Below are positions 8,790 to 18,854 of a stretch of 64,000 nt of DNA, in pieces. The notes under the pieces were generated by a model that was not told where the DNA came from, ran no database searches, and saw only the letters and a list, made by a program, of their open reading frames with translations. The translations under genes and the position numbers were made by a program. Location: the NCBI GenBank assembly GCA_934293005.1, contig CAKQYA010000002.1, positions 47,335-111,334 of the forward strand. The letters run 5' to 3'. Source of the stretch: an uncultured Bacteroidaceae bacterium. GTDB taxonomy: Bacteria; Bacteroidota; Bacteroidia; Bacteroidales; Bacteroidaceae. Numbering within the stretch: position 1 is the stretch's first letter; each line of letters opens with the position of its first letter.

Positions 8790-9485
8790 ATGAAATTCGC
8801 AATATTAGCAGCAGGCGAAGGATCACGACTTGCGCAAGAAGGCATAGAAATGCCCAAACCTATGGTAATGGTGAACGGAGAGGCTATGATAGACCGCCTG
8901 ACACGCATCTTCTGCGAATGCGGGGCTGAAGACATATTCATCATCACCAACAATCTGACGTCCTTGACGAAGGACCACCTGAAGAATATGCAGCAAAAGA
9001 ACCCCAAGCTTCATGTCATAGTGAAGACCACCCCATCATCAATGCACAGTTTCTATGAACTGCGAAAAATCATGGGCAAGGGTAAATTTTGTCTCACCAC
9101 AGTGGACACCATCTTCAGAGAGAATGAGTTCAAGAAATATATAGACGACTGGAAGCATTCGGACAAGGATGGCTTAATGGCCGTGACAGACTATATTGAC
9201 GACGAAAAGCCTCTCTATATTGCCACAGATGAGAACATGAACATCACAGGCTTCCTCGACAATGAGCCGCAAAAGTTTATCTCAGGAGGCATATACGCAT
9301 TAAACGACACATCATTCACAACACTGGACAAATGCATAGACGAAGGCATGTCGCGCATGCGCAACTTTCAGCGTCAACTCGTGAAAGATGGACTGCAACT
9401 GAAAGCATACCCTTTCAGCAAAATCCTGGATGTGGACCACGCAAGCGACATAGAGAAGGCAGAGGCATTCCTCCAGAAGCAATGA
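8790..9485 (+). CDS. Sugar-nucleotidyltransferase family protein
   Basis: A 231-residue GT-A type nucleotidyltransferase. The start MKFAILAAGEGSRLAQEG carries the NTP-binding LAAGxGSR loop, and MPKPMVMVNGEAMIDRL has the conserved Pro-Lys-Pro substrate region. This fold activates sugar phosphates to NDP-sugars, or phosphocholine-type groups, for surface glycans. The specific substrate is not clear. ATG 8790 is chosen because the in-frame ATG at 8691 would add 33 residues with no family resemblance. A terminator separates it from prs upstream, and 165 gene-free bases follow. Confidence 0.85.
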   Translation: MKFAILAAGEGSRLAQEGIEMPKPMVMVNGEAMIDRLTRIFCECGAEDIFIITNNLTSLTKDHLKNMQQKNPKLHVIVKTTPSSMHSFYELRKIMGKGKFCLTTVDTIFRENEFKKYIDDWKHSDKDGLMAVTDYIDDEKPLYIATDENMNITGFLDNEPQKFISGGIYALNDTSFTTLDKCIDEGMSRMRNFQRQLVKDGLQLKAYPFSKILDVDHASDIEKAEAFLQKQ

Positions 9486-9650
9486 GAGCATGTCATGTTC
9501 TTTCATTCCGGGACCACTATTCAATTCCGAACGATTGATGGATGAAAGGTATTGGCATTTGCGATTCAAGCAATTTCGTTACGCCACACAAAACCCACAC
9601 GCCAGAAGAAGACAAACTAATTATAAACATAAAAACCTAAAACTCAATTT

Positions 9651-11639
9651 ATGAAAGGCAAAATCCTACTAACTTTGACACTCTGTTCGTCACTTGCCAC
9701 TCCAATGATGGCGGACAAAAAGGCTAAAGCACAAACAGAGCAGGACCCTAACGAGATGGTTTCCTATCTGTTCACTTATTTCAACAGCAACGCGCCAGAG
9801 GACGAACAGATTTGTTATGCACTATCCGACGACGGCTATAATTTCACGCCTCTCAACCATGGCAACCCTGTCATCTCATCAGACACAATCGCTTACACCC
9901 AATGTGTACGCGACCCGCACATTCTAAGAGGCGAAGACGGCAAAACATTCTACATGGTTGTGACCGACATGAAGTCGAGCCTGGGATGGTCGAGCAACCG
10001 CGGCATTGTGCTGCTGAAATCGACAGACCTCATCAACTGGCAACATTCAGCCATCAACTTCCCTACCCGATACACCAAAGCATGGAAAAACGTAATCAGA
10101 GTATGGGCTCCAGAGACCATATACGACCGCAAAGCAGGCAAGTACATGGTATTCTACTCACTGCGCACGTCCGATCCTGGCAGCTACGACAAGATTTACT
10201 ACCAATACGCTAATGCGGATTTCACAGACCTTGAAGGCGAACCACAATGGCTCTTCGACGCAGGCAACGCCACGATAGACGGTGACATCGTTTTCAACGA
10301 GAAGGACAACCTGTACCATCTCTTCTACAAGCAAGAGTCGGGAAGAGGCATCTATCAAGCCACTGCGGCTAATCTGACAGACAGATGGAAGATGATAGAC
10401 GGCAATGTGGAACAAACGAAAGAAGCTGTTGAGGGAGTTGGCGTCTGCAAGACACTGGACGGCAAATCATGGATTATCATGTACGACTGCTATGCCAACG
10501 GACACTATCAGTTCTGCAAATCTGAAGACCTCAAGACATTCACATTCGTGCAGAATACAGAAACTAAGGGGAAGTTCACTCCACGACACGGAACAATCAT
10601 CCCTATCACACGCGCGGAGAAAGAGCGTCTGCTGAAAGAATTCGGAAACTTCAACCAACCCGTCTTGCCTGGATTCCACGCTGACCCTGAGATAATGTAC
10701 TCCAACAAGACAAAGAAGTATTACATCTACAGCACCACTGACGGCACACCAGGATGGGGAGGTCACGACTTCAGCGTTTTCTCATCAGAAGACCTCATAA
10801 ACTGGAAAGATGAAGGCAAGATGCTCGATGTCAAGGGCGACCAAGTGAAATGGGCCAATGGCAACGCATGGGCTCCATGTATCATTGAGCGCAAGCAAAA
10901 GGACGGTTCATATAAATACTATTTCTATTATTCGGCTCACGACACGCGCCATGGCTTCAACCGTAAGTCTATAGGATGTGCCATAAGCGATTCACCTACA
11001 GGACCTTTTGTGGATTGCGGTCAACCAGTGGTAGACCAACTGCCAAAGGGACAGAACCACGGGCAACAGATTGACGTCGATGTGTTCCAAGATCCCAAGT
11101 CGGGCAAGTTCTACCTATATTGGGGCAATGGATACATGGCAGGCGCCGAGCTTAACGACGACATGACTTCTATCAAGCAAGAGACCGTAAAACTCATGAC
11201 ACCAAAGGGCGGCTCGCTACAGACGTGGGCATACCGCGAGGCTCCATATGTTATATACCGCAAGGGCACATACTACTTCATGTGGTCGGTAGATGACACT
11301 GGCTCGCCAAACTACCACGTTTGTTACGGCACAAGCAAATCACCATTGGGAGACATCATCATCGATGAAAACAACTATAAAGTCATATCACAGGTGCCTG
11401 AAGACAAGATTTACGGCACTGCGCACAACTCAGTGGTACAGGTGCCAGGCAAAGACGAATGGTACATATGTTATCACCGCATCAACAAGAACTATGTTGA
11501 CAAGAAGTATGGTGGCGGTGTGCCAGGAACGCATCGCGAAGTTTGTATTGACAAGATGTCGTTCGACAAAAAAGGCAACATAATCCCAGTCACCCCCACA
11601 CTCAACGGACCAGCTCCATTGCAGTTGAAAAAAAAGTGA
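9651..11639 (+). CDS. Two-domain GH43 glycoside hydrolase (arabinofuranosidase/xylosidase type)
   Basis: A secreted protein of 662 residues with an N-terminal signal peptide and two complete GH43 five-bladed propeller domains in tandem. Domain 1 (about 35-330) has the base Asp in VRDPHIL (D88), WAPE, IDGDIVF for the pKa-modulating Asp, and the acid Glu in VEGVGV. Domain 2 (about 335-655) has GFHADPEI (D345), IDVDVFQD and YREAPYV. GH43 enzymes remove arabinose or xylose from arabinoxylan, arabinan or pectin side chains. Both domains keep the three acidic residues, so both may be active, possibly on different linkages. It stands alone, with no SusC/D pair nearby. Confidence 0.9.
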   Translation: MKGKILLTLTLCSSLATPMMADKKAKAQTEQDPNEMVSYLFTYFNSNAPEDEQICYALSDDGYNFTPLNHGNPVISSDTIAYTQCVRDPHILRGEDGKTFYMVVTDMKSSLGWSSNRGIVLLKSTDLINWQHSAINFPTRYTKAWKNVIRVWAPETIYDRKAGKYMVFYSLRTSDPGSYDKIYYQYANADFTDLEGEPQWLFDAGNATIDGDIVFNEKDNLYHLFYKQESGRGIYQATAANLTDRWKMIDGNVEQTKEAVEGVGVCKTLDGKSWIIMYDCYANGHYQFCKSEDLKTFTFVQNTETKGKFTPRHGTIIPITRAEKERLLKEFGNFNQPVLPGFHADPEIMYSNKTKKYYIYSTTDGTPGWGGHDFSVFSSEDLINWKDEGKMLDVKGDQVKWANGNAWAPCIIERKQKDGSYKYYFYYSAHDTRHGFNRKSIGCAISDSPTGPFVDCGQPVVDQLPKGQNHGQQIDVDVFQDPKSGKFYLYWGNGYMAGAELNDDMTSIKQETVKLMTPKGGSLQTWAYREAPYVIYRKGTYYFMWSVDDTGSPNYHVCYGTSKSPLGDIIIDENNYKVISQVPEDKIYGTAHNSVVQVPGKDEWYICYHRINKNYVDKKYGGGVPGTHREVCIDKMSFDKKGNIIPVTPTLNGPAPLQLKKK

Positions 11640-11720
11640 CAACGGCATGATGGTAGCCAAGTCATCTTAACAGCACACATATTGACATATAGAAGCATGG
11701 ATGGCTTTTATTACACTACA

Positions 11721-11748
11721 GGGGGAGTCGAATCATAACGGCTCCCCC
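11721..11748 (+). terminator. Hairpin downstream of the GH43 gene
   Basis: GGGGGAG pairs with CTCCCCC, extended by three more pairs including one G-T, around an 8-base loop. There is no T-run on the plus strand, so termination strength is uncertain. Confidence 0.5.
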
Positions 11749-11845
11749 AATATGTAACACCTTAGGTGAAGAAACACGAACAAATCATCATGTCATTACA
11801 TTATAATATATTATACACACAACATTTTTATAATAAACACACAAC

Positions 11846-12940
11846 ATGAGCATCTACCTGCCAGCGGAGTGGCACAAACAAAAATTCATACAAATGACAT
11901 GGCCACACAGAAAAACAGACTGGACTTCTGTATACGACGAGGCCGTCGAGTGTTTCTGCAACATAGCCAAAGAAATAGCAAAGCGCGAGCATCTTATCAT
12001 CGTATGCAAAAATGCCAATGAGGCCAAAAACGACCTCAACAAAAGGAACATTTGCACAGACAACATAACCTTCATCCCATGCAATACAAACGACACATGG
12101 GCGCGTGACCATGCTTTTATCACATGCATTGAAGATGACAATGCCAAGGCTATAATAAAAGACTTCCAATTCAATGGATGGGGACTTAAGTTTGCAGCAA
12201 ACCATGACAATTTGATCAACCAAGCAATACATAAGCATATCATTTCGAAATACAACGACACGGCAGAGCAATCGATTGGCAGCAGTGAATCCAAGCATAT
12301 CGGCCACAATTCAAAATGCCATTACACCAACTGCCTCGATTTTGTTTTCGAAGGAGGCAGCATCGAAAGCGATGGTGAAGGCACATTGATGGTCACATCA
12401 AGTTGTCTTCTTTCTAAAAACCGCAACAACACTTTAAATCAAGAAGATATAGAAAACAGATTAAAGCAGGAGTTTAATGCTGACAGAGTGTTCTGGATAA
12501 ACCATTCATGGCTGGCAGGTGATGACACAGACGGGCATATCGACACTGTGGCTCGCTTCTGCTCTATCAGCTCCATCGCTTATGTGAAATGTTACGATGA
12601 GCATGATGAACATTTCGCGGAACTTGAGGCCATGGAAAATGAATTGAAAGCCCTGCGCACAAAAGATGGAACACCCTACACGCTCTACCCACTCCCTTTG
12701 CCTGACGCTTGTTGCGACGACGAAGGAGAACGGCTTCCTGCAACCCATGCAAACTTTCTCATCATTAATGATGCTGTGCTCGTGCCAACCTACAACCAAC
12801 CAAAGAAAGACGCAGAAGCTATAAGGCAACTCGCCCTTGCTTTCCCTGACAGAGAAATTGTGGGAATAGACTGCCGCGTGCTCATCATACAGCATGGCTC
12901 GCTTCATTGTTCCACAATGCAATACCCAGCCATCGACTGA
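11846..12940 (+). CDS. aguA: Agmatine deiminase
   Basis: Converts agmatine to N-carbamoylputrescine and ammonia, part of arginine decarboxylase-driven putrescine synthesis in the cytosol. The 364 residues match the family. Conserved landmarks are the start MSIYLPAEWHKQKFIQMTWP, NDTWARDHAFI, FEGGSIESDGEGT, and GDDTDGHIDTVARF with the catalytic His. The nucleophile Cys355 lies in GSLHCSTMQYP at the C-terminus. The usual partner, N-carbamoylputrescine amidase (aguB), is not next to it. A strong hairpin follows, so it is probably monocistronic. Confidence 0.95.
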   Translation: MSIYLPAEWHKQKFIQMTWPHRKTDWTSVYDEAVECFCNIAKEIAKREHLIIVCKNANEAKNDLNKRNICTDNITFIPCNTNDTWARDHAFITCIEDDNAKAIIKDFQFNGWGLKFAANHDNLINQAIHKHIISKYNDTAEQSIGSSESKHIGHNSKCHYTNCLDFVFEGGSIESDGEGTLMVTSSCLLSKNRNNTLNQEDIENRLKQEFNADRVFWINHSWLAGDDTDGHIDTVARFCSISSIAYVKCYDEHDEHFAELEAMENELKALRTKDGTPYTLYPLPLPDACCDDEGERLPATHANFLIINDAVLVPTYNQPKKDAEAIRQLALAFPDREIVGIDCRVLIIQHGSLHCSTMQYPAID

Positions 12941-12948
12941 CATCATTA

Positions 12949-12989
12949 ACACAATATCCTAAAAGCATATCATGCAAAGGATATTGTGT
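12949..12989 (+). terminator. Terminator after aguA
   Basis: A 12-bp stem, ACACAATATCCT with AGGATATTGTGT, around a 17-base loop, followed by TTAACTTATT. It starts 9 bases past the stop codon. Confidence 0.65.
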
Positions 12990-13070
12990 TTAACTTATTA
13001 TAATATATTTCCTTATTTATGTGCAATCGGAGAACTTTTATTCTTAAATATCAAATTTTGCAAACTCGAC

Positions 13071-13102
13071 TTTGCGATTTTGAAAATAAAACGCTATATT
13101 TG
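13071..13102 (+). promoter_or_regulatory. Full Bacteroidetes promoter for the ATPase gene
   Basis: TTTG (13071-13074), 20 bases, then TATATTTG (13095-13102), a textbook -33/-7 pair. It lies 82 bases before the ATG. Confidence 0.75.
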
Positions 13103-13184
13103 CAACAATTTTAGTCGTATAGTCATCTATTCCATTATGGCATGCGGCTGATGCTAACATCATTAACAATAACAATATTTTATC

Positions 13185-14366
13185 ATGGAATCTTTTTTCC
13201 GTACACATGCTTATTTGGTAGAGCACCTGAAGGCTCCCGTACGTCGTGACTTGATGGACGAGATAAACTGGAAAGACCGCATGATTGGCATCAAAGGTGC
13301 AAGAGGCGTCGGAAAGACCACTTTCCTGCTGCAATATGCAAAAGAGCATTTTTCCCCATACGACCATTCGTGTCTGTATATCAACACTAACAACTTTTAC
13401 GTACAGAATGTTGGCATAACTGAATTTGCAGGTGAATTTTATCGTTCAGGCGGCAAAGTGCTGCTCATCGACCAGGTGTACAAACAGCCTGACTGGAGCA
13501 TGCAGCTGCGCGAATGCTACGACCGCTACCCTGGACTGAAGATTGTCTTCACAGGCACTCCAGTGATGCGCCTGAAAGAGGAAAACCCAGAGCTGAACGG
13601 CATAGTCAAGTCGTACAATCTCCGAGGATTCTCATTCAGAGAGTTTCTAAATCTATCCACCGGACTTCATCTTCGTTCATACACACTTGATGAAATCATC
13701 AACAACCACAAACAAATAGCCACAGAAATCCTTGCGCAGGTCAACCCTCGCGAATATTTCCAAGCATACTTGCATCATGGCTTCTATCCTTTTTTCCTCG
13801 ACAAGGCCAACTACAGCGAAAACCTGTTGAAGAACATGAACATGATGATAGAAGTGGACATACTTCTAGTGAAACAGATCGAACTGAAATATCTGACAAA
13901 AATCAAACAACTTTTCTACATGCTCACAACAAGCGGCAGCAGCGTGCCAAATGTAAGCCAGCTTGCCCAAGAGCTTGGAATGAGCCGCGCCACAGTGATG
14001 CACTACATCAAGTATCTTGAAGAAGCAAGACTCGTGAACATGATATATAGCAAAGGCGATGAATTTCCAAAGAAGCCAGCTCGCGTGCTCCTGCACAATT
14101 CAAATCTGATGTACAGCTTCTACCCTCGCTGCTTTGACGAGCACGATGTGCTGGAAACATTCTTCTGCAACACTTTATGGAAAGACCACAAAGTGAACAA
14201 GCACGGCAACCTGTGCTCTTTCCTTGTAGACGAACATGTGGAATTCAAGATTGCAGAATACAGTGCCAAACTAAAGAGCAAAGCCAAAGCTCTCTATGCT
14301 GTCAACCAATGCGACATAGGCGAAGGCAACCAGATACCTTTATGGATATTCGGATTCCTCTATTGA
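13185..14366 (+). CDS. AAA-family ATPase (AAA_14 / DUF4143-like)
   Basis: A 393-residue P-loop ATPase with an N-terminal AAA_14 domain and a C-terminal nuclease-like or helical region as in DUF4143 proteins. Walker A is GARGVGKTT (about 38-46). The Walker B strand reads KVLLIDQV, where the catalytic Glu usual in LDEVH is replaced by Gln. Sensor-like FTGTPVMRL and a winged-helix-like segment (VSQLAQELGMSRATVMHYIKYLEEARLV) follow. Such proteins are common and variable in Bacteroidetes and their role is unsettled; some are suspected in DNA or mobile-element functions. It has its own promoter and terminator, so it is a single-gene unit. Confidence 0.8.
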   Translation: MESFFRTHAYLVEHLKAPVRRDLMDEINWKDRMIGIKGARGVGKTTFLLQYAKEHFSPYDHSCLYINTNNFYVQNVGITEFAGEFYRSGGKVLLIDQVYKQPDWSMQLRECYDRYPGLKIVFTGTPVMRLKEENPELNGIVKSYNLRGFSFREFLNLSTGLHLRSYTLDEIINNHKQIATEILAQVNPREYFQAYLHHGFYPFFLDKANYSENLLKNMNMMIEVDILLVKQIELKYLTKIKQLFYMLTTSGSSVPNVSQLAQELGMSRATVMHYIKYLEEARLVNMIYSKGDEFPKKPARVLLHNSNLMYSFYPRCFDEHDVLETFFCNTLWKDHKVNKHGNLCSFLVDEHVEFKIAEYSAKLKSKAKALYAVNQCDIGEGNQIPLWIFGFLY

Positions 14367-14430
14367 CAACACAAACCGGCACTAATCATCAGCATTGGTC
14401 CAAGCAACATTTCACATAAACACACAACAC

Positions 14431-14469
14431 CTGCAGCTGGTCCATCAGACAACTGCAGCTTTACTTTCT
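14431..14469 (+). terminator. Probable terminator between the ATPase and nifJ
   Basis: CTGCAGCTG pairs with CAACTGCAG (one G-T pair) and is followed by the T-rich CTTTACTTTCT. The 199-base gap holds nothing else that I can name. Confidence 0.45.
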
Positions 14470-14565
14470 CACACAAATAAGTAGCTATCCACACACAGTA
14501 TTGTTTATTGGGCTTATTCAGCAATATTACAATTTGTAACATATATATATATTTAACAAACTATT

Positions 14566-17500
14566 ATGGGTAAAGAAAAGAAATTTATCACTTGTGATGG
14601 CAATACCGCAGCAGCTCATGTGGCATACATGTTCTCTGAAGTTGCAGCCATCTACCCAATCACCCCATCGTCTCCTATGGCAGAGCACGTGGATGAGTGG
14701 GCTGTAGCAGGTCGCAAGAATCTCTTCGGCGACACAGTGCTGGTTCAAGAAATGCAATCTGAAGCAGGTGCAGCAGGCGCTGTTCACGGTTCGCTTCAAG
14801 CAGGAGCCCTCACTACCACATTCACAGCTTCTCAGGGCCTTCTCCTTATGATTCCAAACATGTACAAGATCGCAGGTGAGCTTCTCCCTTCTGTGTTCCA
14901 CGTGTCAGCGCGCACAGTAGCAAGCCACTCGCTCTGCATCTTCGGCGATCATGGAGACGTGATGGCTTGCCGCCAGACTGGCTTTGCCATGCTTTGCGAA
15001 GGCTCTGTGCAGGAAGTAATGGACCTCTCTGCAGTAGCTCATCTTGCTGCTCTTGAGTGCCGCGTTCCATTCATCAACTTCTTCGACGGCTTCCGCACAT
15101 CACACGAGTATAACAAGATTGAGGAAATTGACATGGAGGATATCCGTCCTCTCGTTCCTATGGACAAAGTGTCTGAATTCCGCAGCCGCGCTCTCTCTCC
15201 AGAGCACCCTGAAGCTAAGGGTATGGCAGAGAACCCTGAGACATTCTTTGCTCATCGCGAGTCATCAAACCCATATTATGACGCTGTGCCAGCTGCAGTT
15301 GAAAAATACATGGCAGCAATTTCTAAGATCACAGGCCGCGAATACAAGCCATTCTCATACTACGGAGCTGACGATGCTGAAGACGTGATCATCCTCATGG
15401 GATCTGCCACAGAAGCTGCACGCGAGGCTATCGACTATGCCAATGCCAACGGCAAGAAGTATGGTATGGTATCTGTGCACCTTTATCGTCCATTCTCTGT
15501 GGAACGCCTCCTTGCAGCCGTTCCTGAGTCGACTAAGCGCATTGCGGTTCTTGACCGCACCAAGGAGCCAGGAGCAAATGGCGAACCACTTTACCTCGAC
15601 GTGAAGGACGCATTCTACGGCAAGGAGAACGCACCTCTCATCATAGGCGGCCGCTACGGCCTCGGTTCTGCCGACGTGACTCCTACAATGATTCTTTCAG
15701 TATACGACAATCTTCTCCTTCCACAGCCAAAGGATCACTTCACTCTCGGCATCGTTGACGATGTCACTTTCCACTCACTTCCTCTTGAGGAAGAGAAGGC
15801 TCTCGGCGACAAATCAAACACAGAGTGCAAGTTCTTCGGTCTTGGAGCAGACGGAACAGTGGGCGCAAACAAAAACTCAGTGAAGATTATCGGCGACAAC
15901 ACAGACAAGTACTGCCAAGCTTACTTCTCATACGACTCAAAGAAGTCGGGCGGTTTCACTTGCTCACACCTTCGTTTCGGCGACAACCCTATCCGTTCAA
16001 CATATCAGATTAAGACTCCAAACTTCGTTGCATGCCACGTCCAGGCTTACCTGCGCATGTATGATGTCCTCCGCGGTCTTCGTCAGAATGGCCAGTTCCT
16101 TCTCAACACAATCTTCGATGGTGAAGATTTGGTCAACTTCCTTCCAAACAATGTGAAGAAGTACTTTGCTGAGAAGAACATCACAGTATACTACATCAAC
16201 GCCACAAAGATTGCGCAGGAGATTGGTTTGGGCAACCGCACTAACACAATCCTCCAATCTGCATTCTTCCGCATCACAGAAGTCATCCCTGTTGACCTCG
16301 CTGTAGAGCAGATGAAGAAGGCTATCGTCAAATCGTACGGCAAGAAGGGCGAAGATATCGTCAACATGAACTATGCCGCAGTAGATCGCGGTGGCGAATA
16401 CAAGCAGCTTGCTGTTGATCCAGCATGGGCAAATCTCCCAGCTGACGAAGAGGTTAAACACGATGAACCTGATTACATCACAAATCTCGTTCGTCCAATC
16501 AACGCTCAGAACGGAGACCTTCTCCCAGTATCAGCTTACAAAGGCATCGAAGATGGCATGTGGCCACAGGGCACAGCTGCTTACGAGAAGCGTGGCGTGT
16601 CAGCATTCGTTCCTGTATGGGATGAGAATGCATGCTGCCAGTGCAACAAGTGTGCATTTGTCTGCCCTCACTCATGTATCCGCCCATTCGCCATGACTGA
16701 GGAAGAAGCTGCTGGACTCAATGCTGCCAAACTTGACATCATAGCTCCAAAAGAACTCAAGGGAATGAAATTCCGCATGCAGGTAGGCGTTATGGACTGT
16801 CTCGGATGCGGCAACTGCGTAGACGTATGTCTCGGCAAGAAGATTAACGGCGAAACAGTCAAGGCTCTGAAGATGGTTCCACTCGAAGGACAGCTTAACG
16901 AAGCAAAGAACTGGGACTACTGCGTAAAGAACGTCAAGACAAAGCAGAACCTTATCGACATCAAGTCTAATCCTAAGAACTCACAGTTTGCTACCCCACT
17001 CTTCGAGTTCTCTGGAGCATGCTCTGGCTGTGGTGAGACTCCTTACGTTAAGCTCATCTCTCAGCTCTTCGGTGATCGCGAGATGGTTGCTAACGCAACA
17101 GGATGCTCTTCTATCTACTCAGGCTCTATACCATCAACACCATACACCAAGAACGAAAAGGGACAGGGACCTGCATGGTCAAACTCACTCTTCGAGGACT
17201 TCTGCGAATATGGTCTCGGCATGACTATTGCAAACAAGAAGATGCGCGCACGCATCGTGGCACTCCTTCAGGATGTAATTGCCAACGAAGATGCTCCTGC
17301 TGAATACAAGGCAGCAGCACAAGAGTGGATTGACGGCAAGGACAATGCTGAGGCTTCAAAGGCTGCAACAGAAAAACTTGTTCCATTCATCAACGCCGGA
17401 CGCGAGAAGGGCTGCGCAACATGCAAGCAGCTCTCAGAACTCTCACATTATCTCGTTAAGCGTTCACAGTGGATCATAGGTGGTGACGGCGCATCATACG

Positions 17501-18132
17501 ATATCGGTTACGGCGGCCTCGACCACGCTTTGGCATCAGGCGAGGACATCAACATCTTTGTCATCGACACAGAGGTTTACTCTAACACTGGAGGCCAGTC
17601 ATCAAAGGCTACTCCAATAGGCGCTATAGCACAGTTTGCTGCTGGCGGCAAGCGCATCACAAAGAAAGACCTCGGCCTCATGCAGTCAACATACGGTTAT
17701 GTCTACGTGGCTCAGGTAGCTATGGGCGCAGACAACGCACAGTGCCTCAAGGCTATCCGCGAAGCAGAGGCTTATCCTGGTCCATCTCTCGTCATCGCAT
17801 ACGCTCCATGTATCAACCACGGACTTAAGGCTAAGGGCGGCATGGGCAAGAGCCAGGCAGAGGAAGCTAAGGCTGTAGAGTGCGGCTACTGGCATCTATG
17901 GCGTTTCGACCCACGTCTCGCAGAGCAAGGCAAGAACCCATTCCAGCTCGACTCAAAGGCTCCAAACTGGGACAACTTCCAGGCATTCCTCGATGGTGAG
18001 GTACGCTACCTTTCTCTCAAGAAGGTGTGCCCAACAGAGGCTCAGGAACTCTTTGATGCAGCAAAGAAGGCTGCACAGCACCGCTATGCTACTTATGTGC
18101 GCATGAGCAAGATTGACTACTCTGCTGAATAA
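14566..18132 (+). CDS. nifJ: Pyruvate:ferredoxin (flavodoxin) oxidoreductase
   Basis: Oxidatively decarboxylates pyruvate to acetyl-CoA and CO2 with reduction of ferredoxin, the main anaerobic route out of glycolysis. The single 1188-residue chain has the usual fused order: a pyrimidine-binding domain (YPITPSSPMAEHVDEWA), a transketolase C-like domain, a gamma domain, two 4Fe-4S clusters (CCQCNKCAFVCPHSC near residue 690 and CLGCGNCVDVCLGKK near 747), a third cluster/TPP domain (CSGCGETPY near 820), and the Mg-TPP motif GDGASYDIGYGGLDHAL. Its frequent use of GCT, CTC and AAG codons suggests high expression. A strong terminator follows. Confidence 0.98.
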   Translation: MGKEKKFITCDGNTAAAHVAYMFSEVAAIYPITPSSPMAEHVDEWAVAGRKNLFGDTVLVQEMQSEAGAAGAVHGSLQAGALTTTFTASQGLLLMIPNMYKIAGELLPSVFHVSARTVASHSLCIFGDHGDVMACRQTGFAMLCEGSVQEVMDLSAVAHLAALECRVPFINFFDGFRTSHEYNKIEEIDMEDIRPLVPMDKVSEFRSRALSPEHPEAKGMAENPETFFAHRESSNPYYDAVPAAVEKYMAAISKITGREYKPFSYYGADDAEDVIILMGSATEAAREAIDYANANGKKYGMVSVHLYRPFSVERLLAAVPESTKRIAVLDRTKEPGANGEPLYLDVKDAFYGKENAPLIIGGRYGLGSADVTPTMILSVYDNLLLPQPKDHFTLGIVDDVTFHSLPLEEEKALGDKSNTECKFFGLGADGTVGANKNSVKIIGDNTDKYCQAYFSYDSKKSGGFTCSHLRFGDNPIRSTYQIKTPNFVACHVQAYLRMYDVLRGLRQNGQFLLNTIFDGEDLVNFLPNNVKKYFAEKNITVYYINATKIAQEIGLGNRTNTILQSAFFRITEVIPVDLAVEQMKKAIVKSYGKKGEDIVNMNYAAVDRGGEYKQLAVDPAWANLPADEEVKHDEPDYITNLVRPINAQNGDLLPVSAYKGIEDGMWPQGTAAYEKRGVSAFVPVWDENACCQCNKCAFVCPHSCIRPFAMTEEEAAGLNAAKLDIIAPKELKGMKFRMQVGVMDCLGCGNCVDVCLGKKINGETVKALKMVPLEGQLNEAKNWDYCVKNVKTKQNLIDIKSNPKNSQFATPLFEFSGACSGCGETPYVKLISQLFGDREMVANATGCSSIYSGSIPSTPYTKNEKGQGPAWSNSLFEDFCEYGLGMTIANKKMRARIVALLQDVIANEDAPAEYKAAAQEWIDGKDNAEASKAATEKLVPFINAGREKGCATCKQLSELSHYLVKRSQWIIGGDGASYDIGYGGLDHALASGEDINIFVIDTEVYSNTGGQSSKATPIGAIAQFAAGGKRITKKDLGLMQSTYGYVYVAQVAMGADNAQCLKAIREAEAYPGPSLVIAYAPCINHGLKAKGGMGKSQAEEAKAVECGYWHLWRFDPRLAEQGKNPFQLDSKAPNWDNFQAFLDGEVRYLSLKKVCPTEAQELFDAAKKAAQHRYATYVRMSKIDYSAE

Positions 18133-18160
18133 TCAAAAAAGATAAAAGTCTTATATAAAT

Positions 18161-18199
18161 AAGGGAAATGTATCCATCGCTGGATCCATTTCCCTTTTT
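18161..18199 (+). terminator. Strong terminator after nifJ
   Basis: AAGGGAAATG pairs exactly with CATTTCCCTT and is followed by TTT. The loop includes a small GATCC/GGATC pairing. Confidence 0.8.
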
Positions 18200-18245
18200 C
18201 ATATATATTATAATGTGTGACCATGTCGTCATTTTCATTATTCAT

Positions 18246-18303
18246 CCCAAATCGGTCATTAGAAAATTGGGATAATTCTTTTCAACCCAAATCGGTCATT
18301 AGA
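18246..18303. repeat. Two direct copies of the CCCAAATCGGTCATTAGA repeat
   Basis: The 18-base motif occurs at 18246-18263 and 18286-18303, 40 bases apart. It also bounds the elements at 21361-21451 and 29071-29436, and is degenerate at 48033. Here it lies just upstream of a decayed IS982-type transposase. Confidence 0.8.
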
Positions 18304-18425
18304 TTTCAAATCTTGTTAGTGTTTACCCCAGTTAGGGATAAGAATAGTTCATAAAAAAGTTGGTAGTCTCACAAATATTCTGTATCTTTATATGTAAAAA
18401 ACAATTAGTTATAAAAATATTTGAT

Positions 18426-18660
18426 ATGACTACCGATTACAAAGTTACAGAATTATTTTGTATAAAAGACGAGTTTTGCAAACATTTTGAAGCAGAAAAT
18501 GCAGGAAATCTACTTAAAGACAATAGCGGATTCAAGCGTAGACGTTGCCAAGCGTCGTTGTCCGACAGTGTAATCATAACCATTCTGTTGTATTTTCATC
18601 GTATGGAGTAATGTTTCTAACATTTTATCCTGATATTCGGTCAAGATAAAGATATGACCG
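18426..18660 (+). pseudogene. Decayed IS982-family transposase fragment
   Basis: The ATG at 18426 opens 61 codons that look like the N-terminus of IS982 transposases (MTTDYKVTELFCIKDEFCKHF, then SGFKRRRCQASLSDSVIITILLYFH). The frame stops at 18611 just where the family continues with GxFRNFKHFY. The DNA after the stop (ATGTTTCTAACATTTTATC, then ATATTCGGTCAAGATAAAG) still resembles that continuation in shifted frames, so the gene is truncated and degraded. The catalytic acidic residues are absent. The 18133-18854 stretch holds only this remnant, the repeats before it and the nifJ terminator. Confidence 0.7.
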
Positions 18661-18854
18661 ACATGTTTTAAATTTAAGCACAATCATTATTCAAGAAAAC
18701 TTAGCCAAATAAAAGAATTATAAGGTTTCATTCAAAAAACGTTTTCTGCGCTTTTCAGGCAAAATACCAATAAACCATATAGGTTGCGGATTCGAGGATA
18801 CAATAAAATCCACATTAAATCGTTTTATAATAGAAATGTAAAGACATCTGCACT

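Noticed and set aside
18720..18845. A second transposase fragment before the beta-helix lipoprotein
   Set aside because: A short open frame ends just before the lipoprotein start, but its text matches no transposase that I know.
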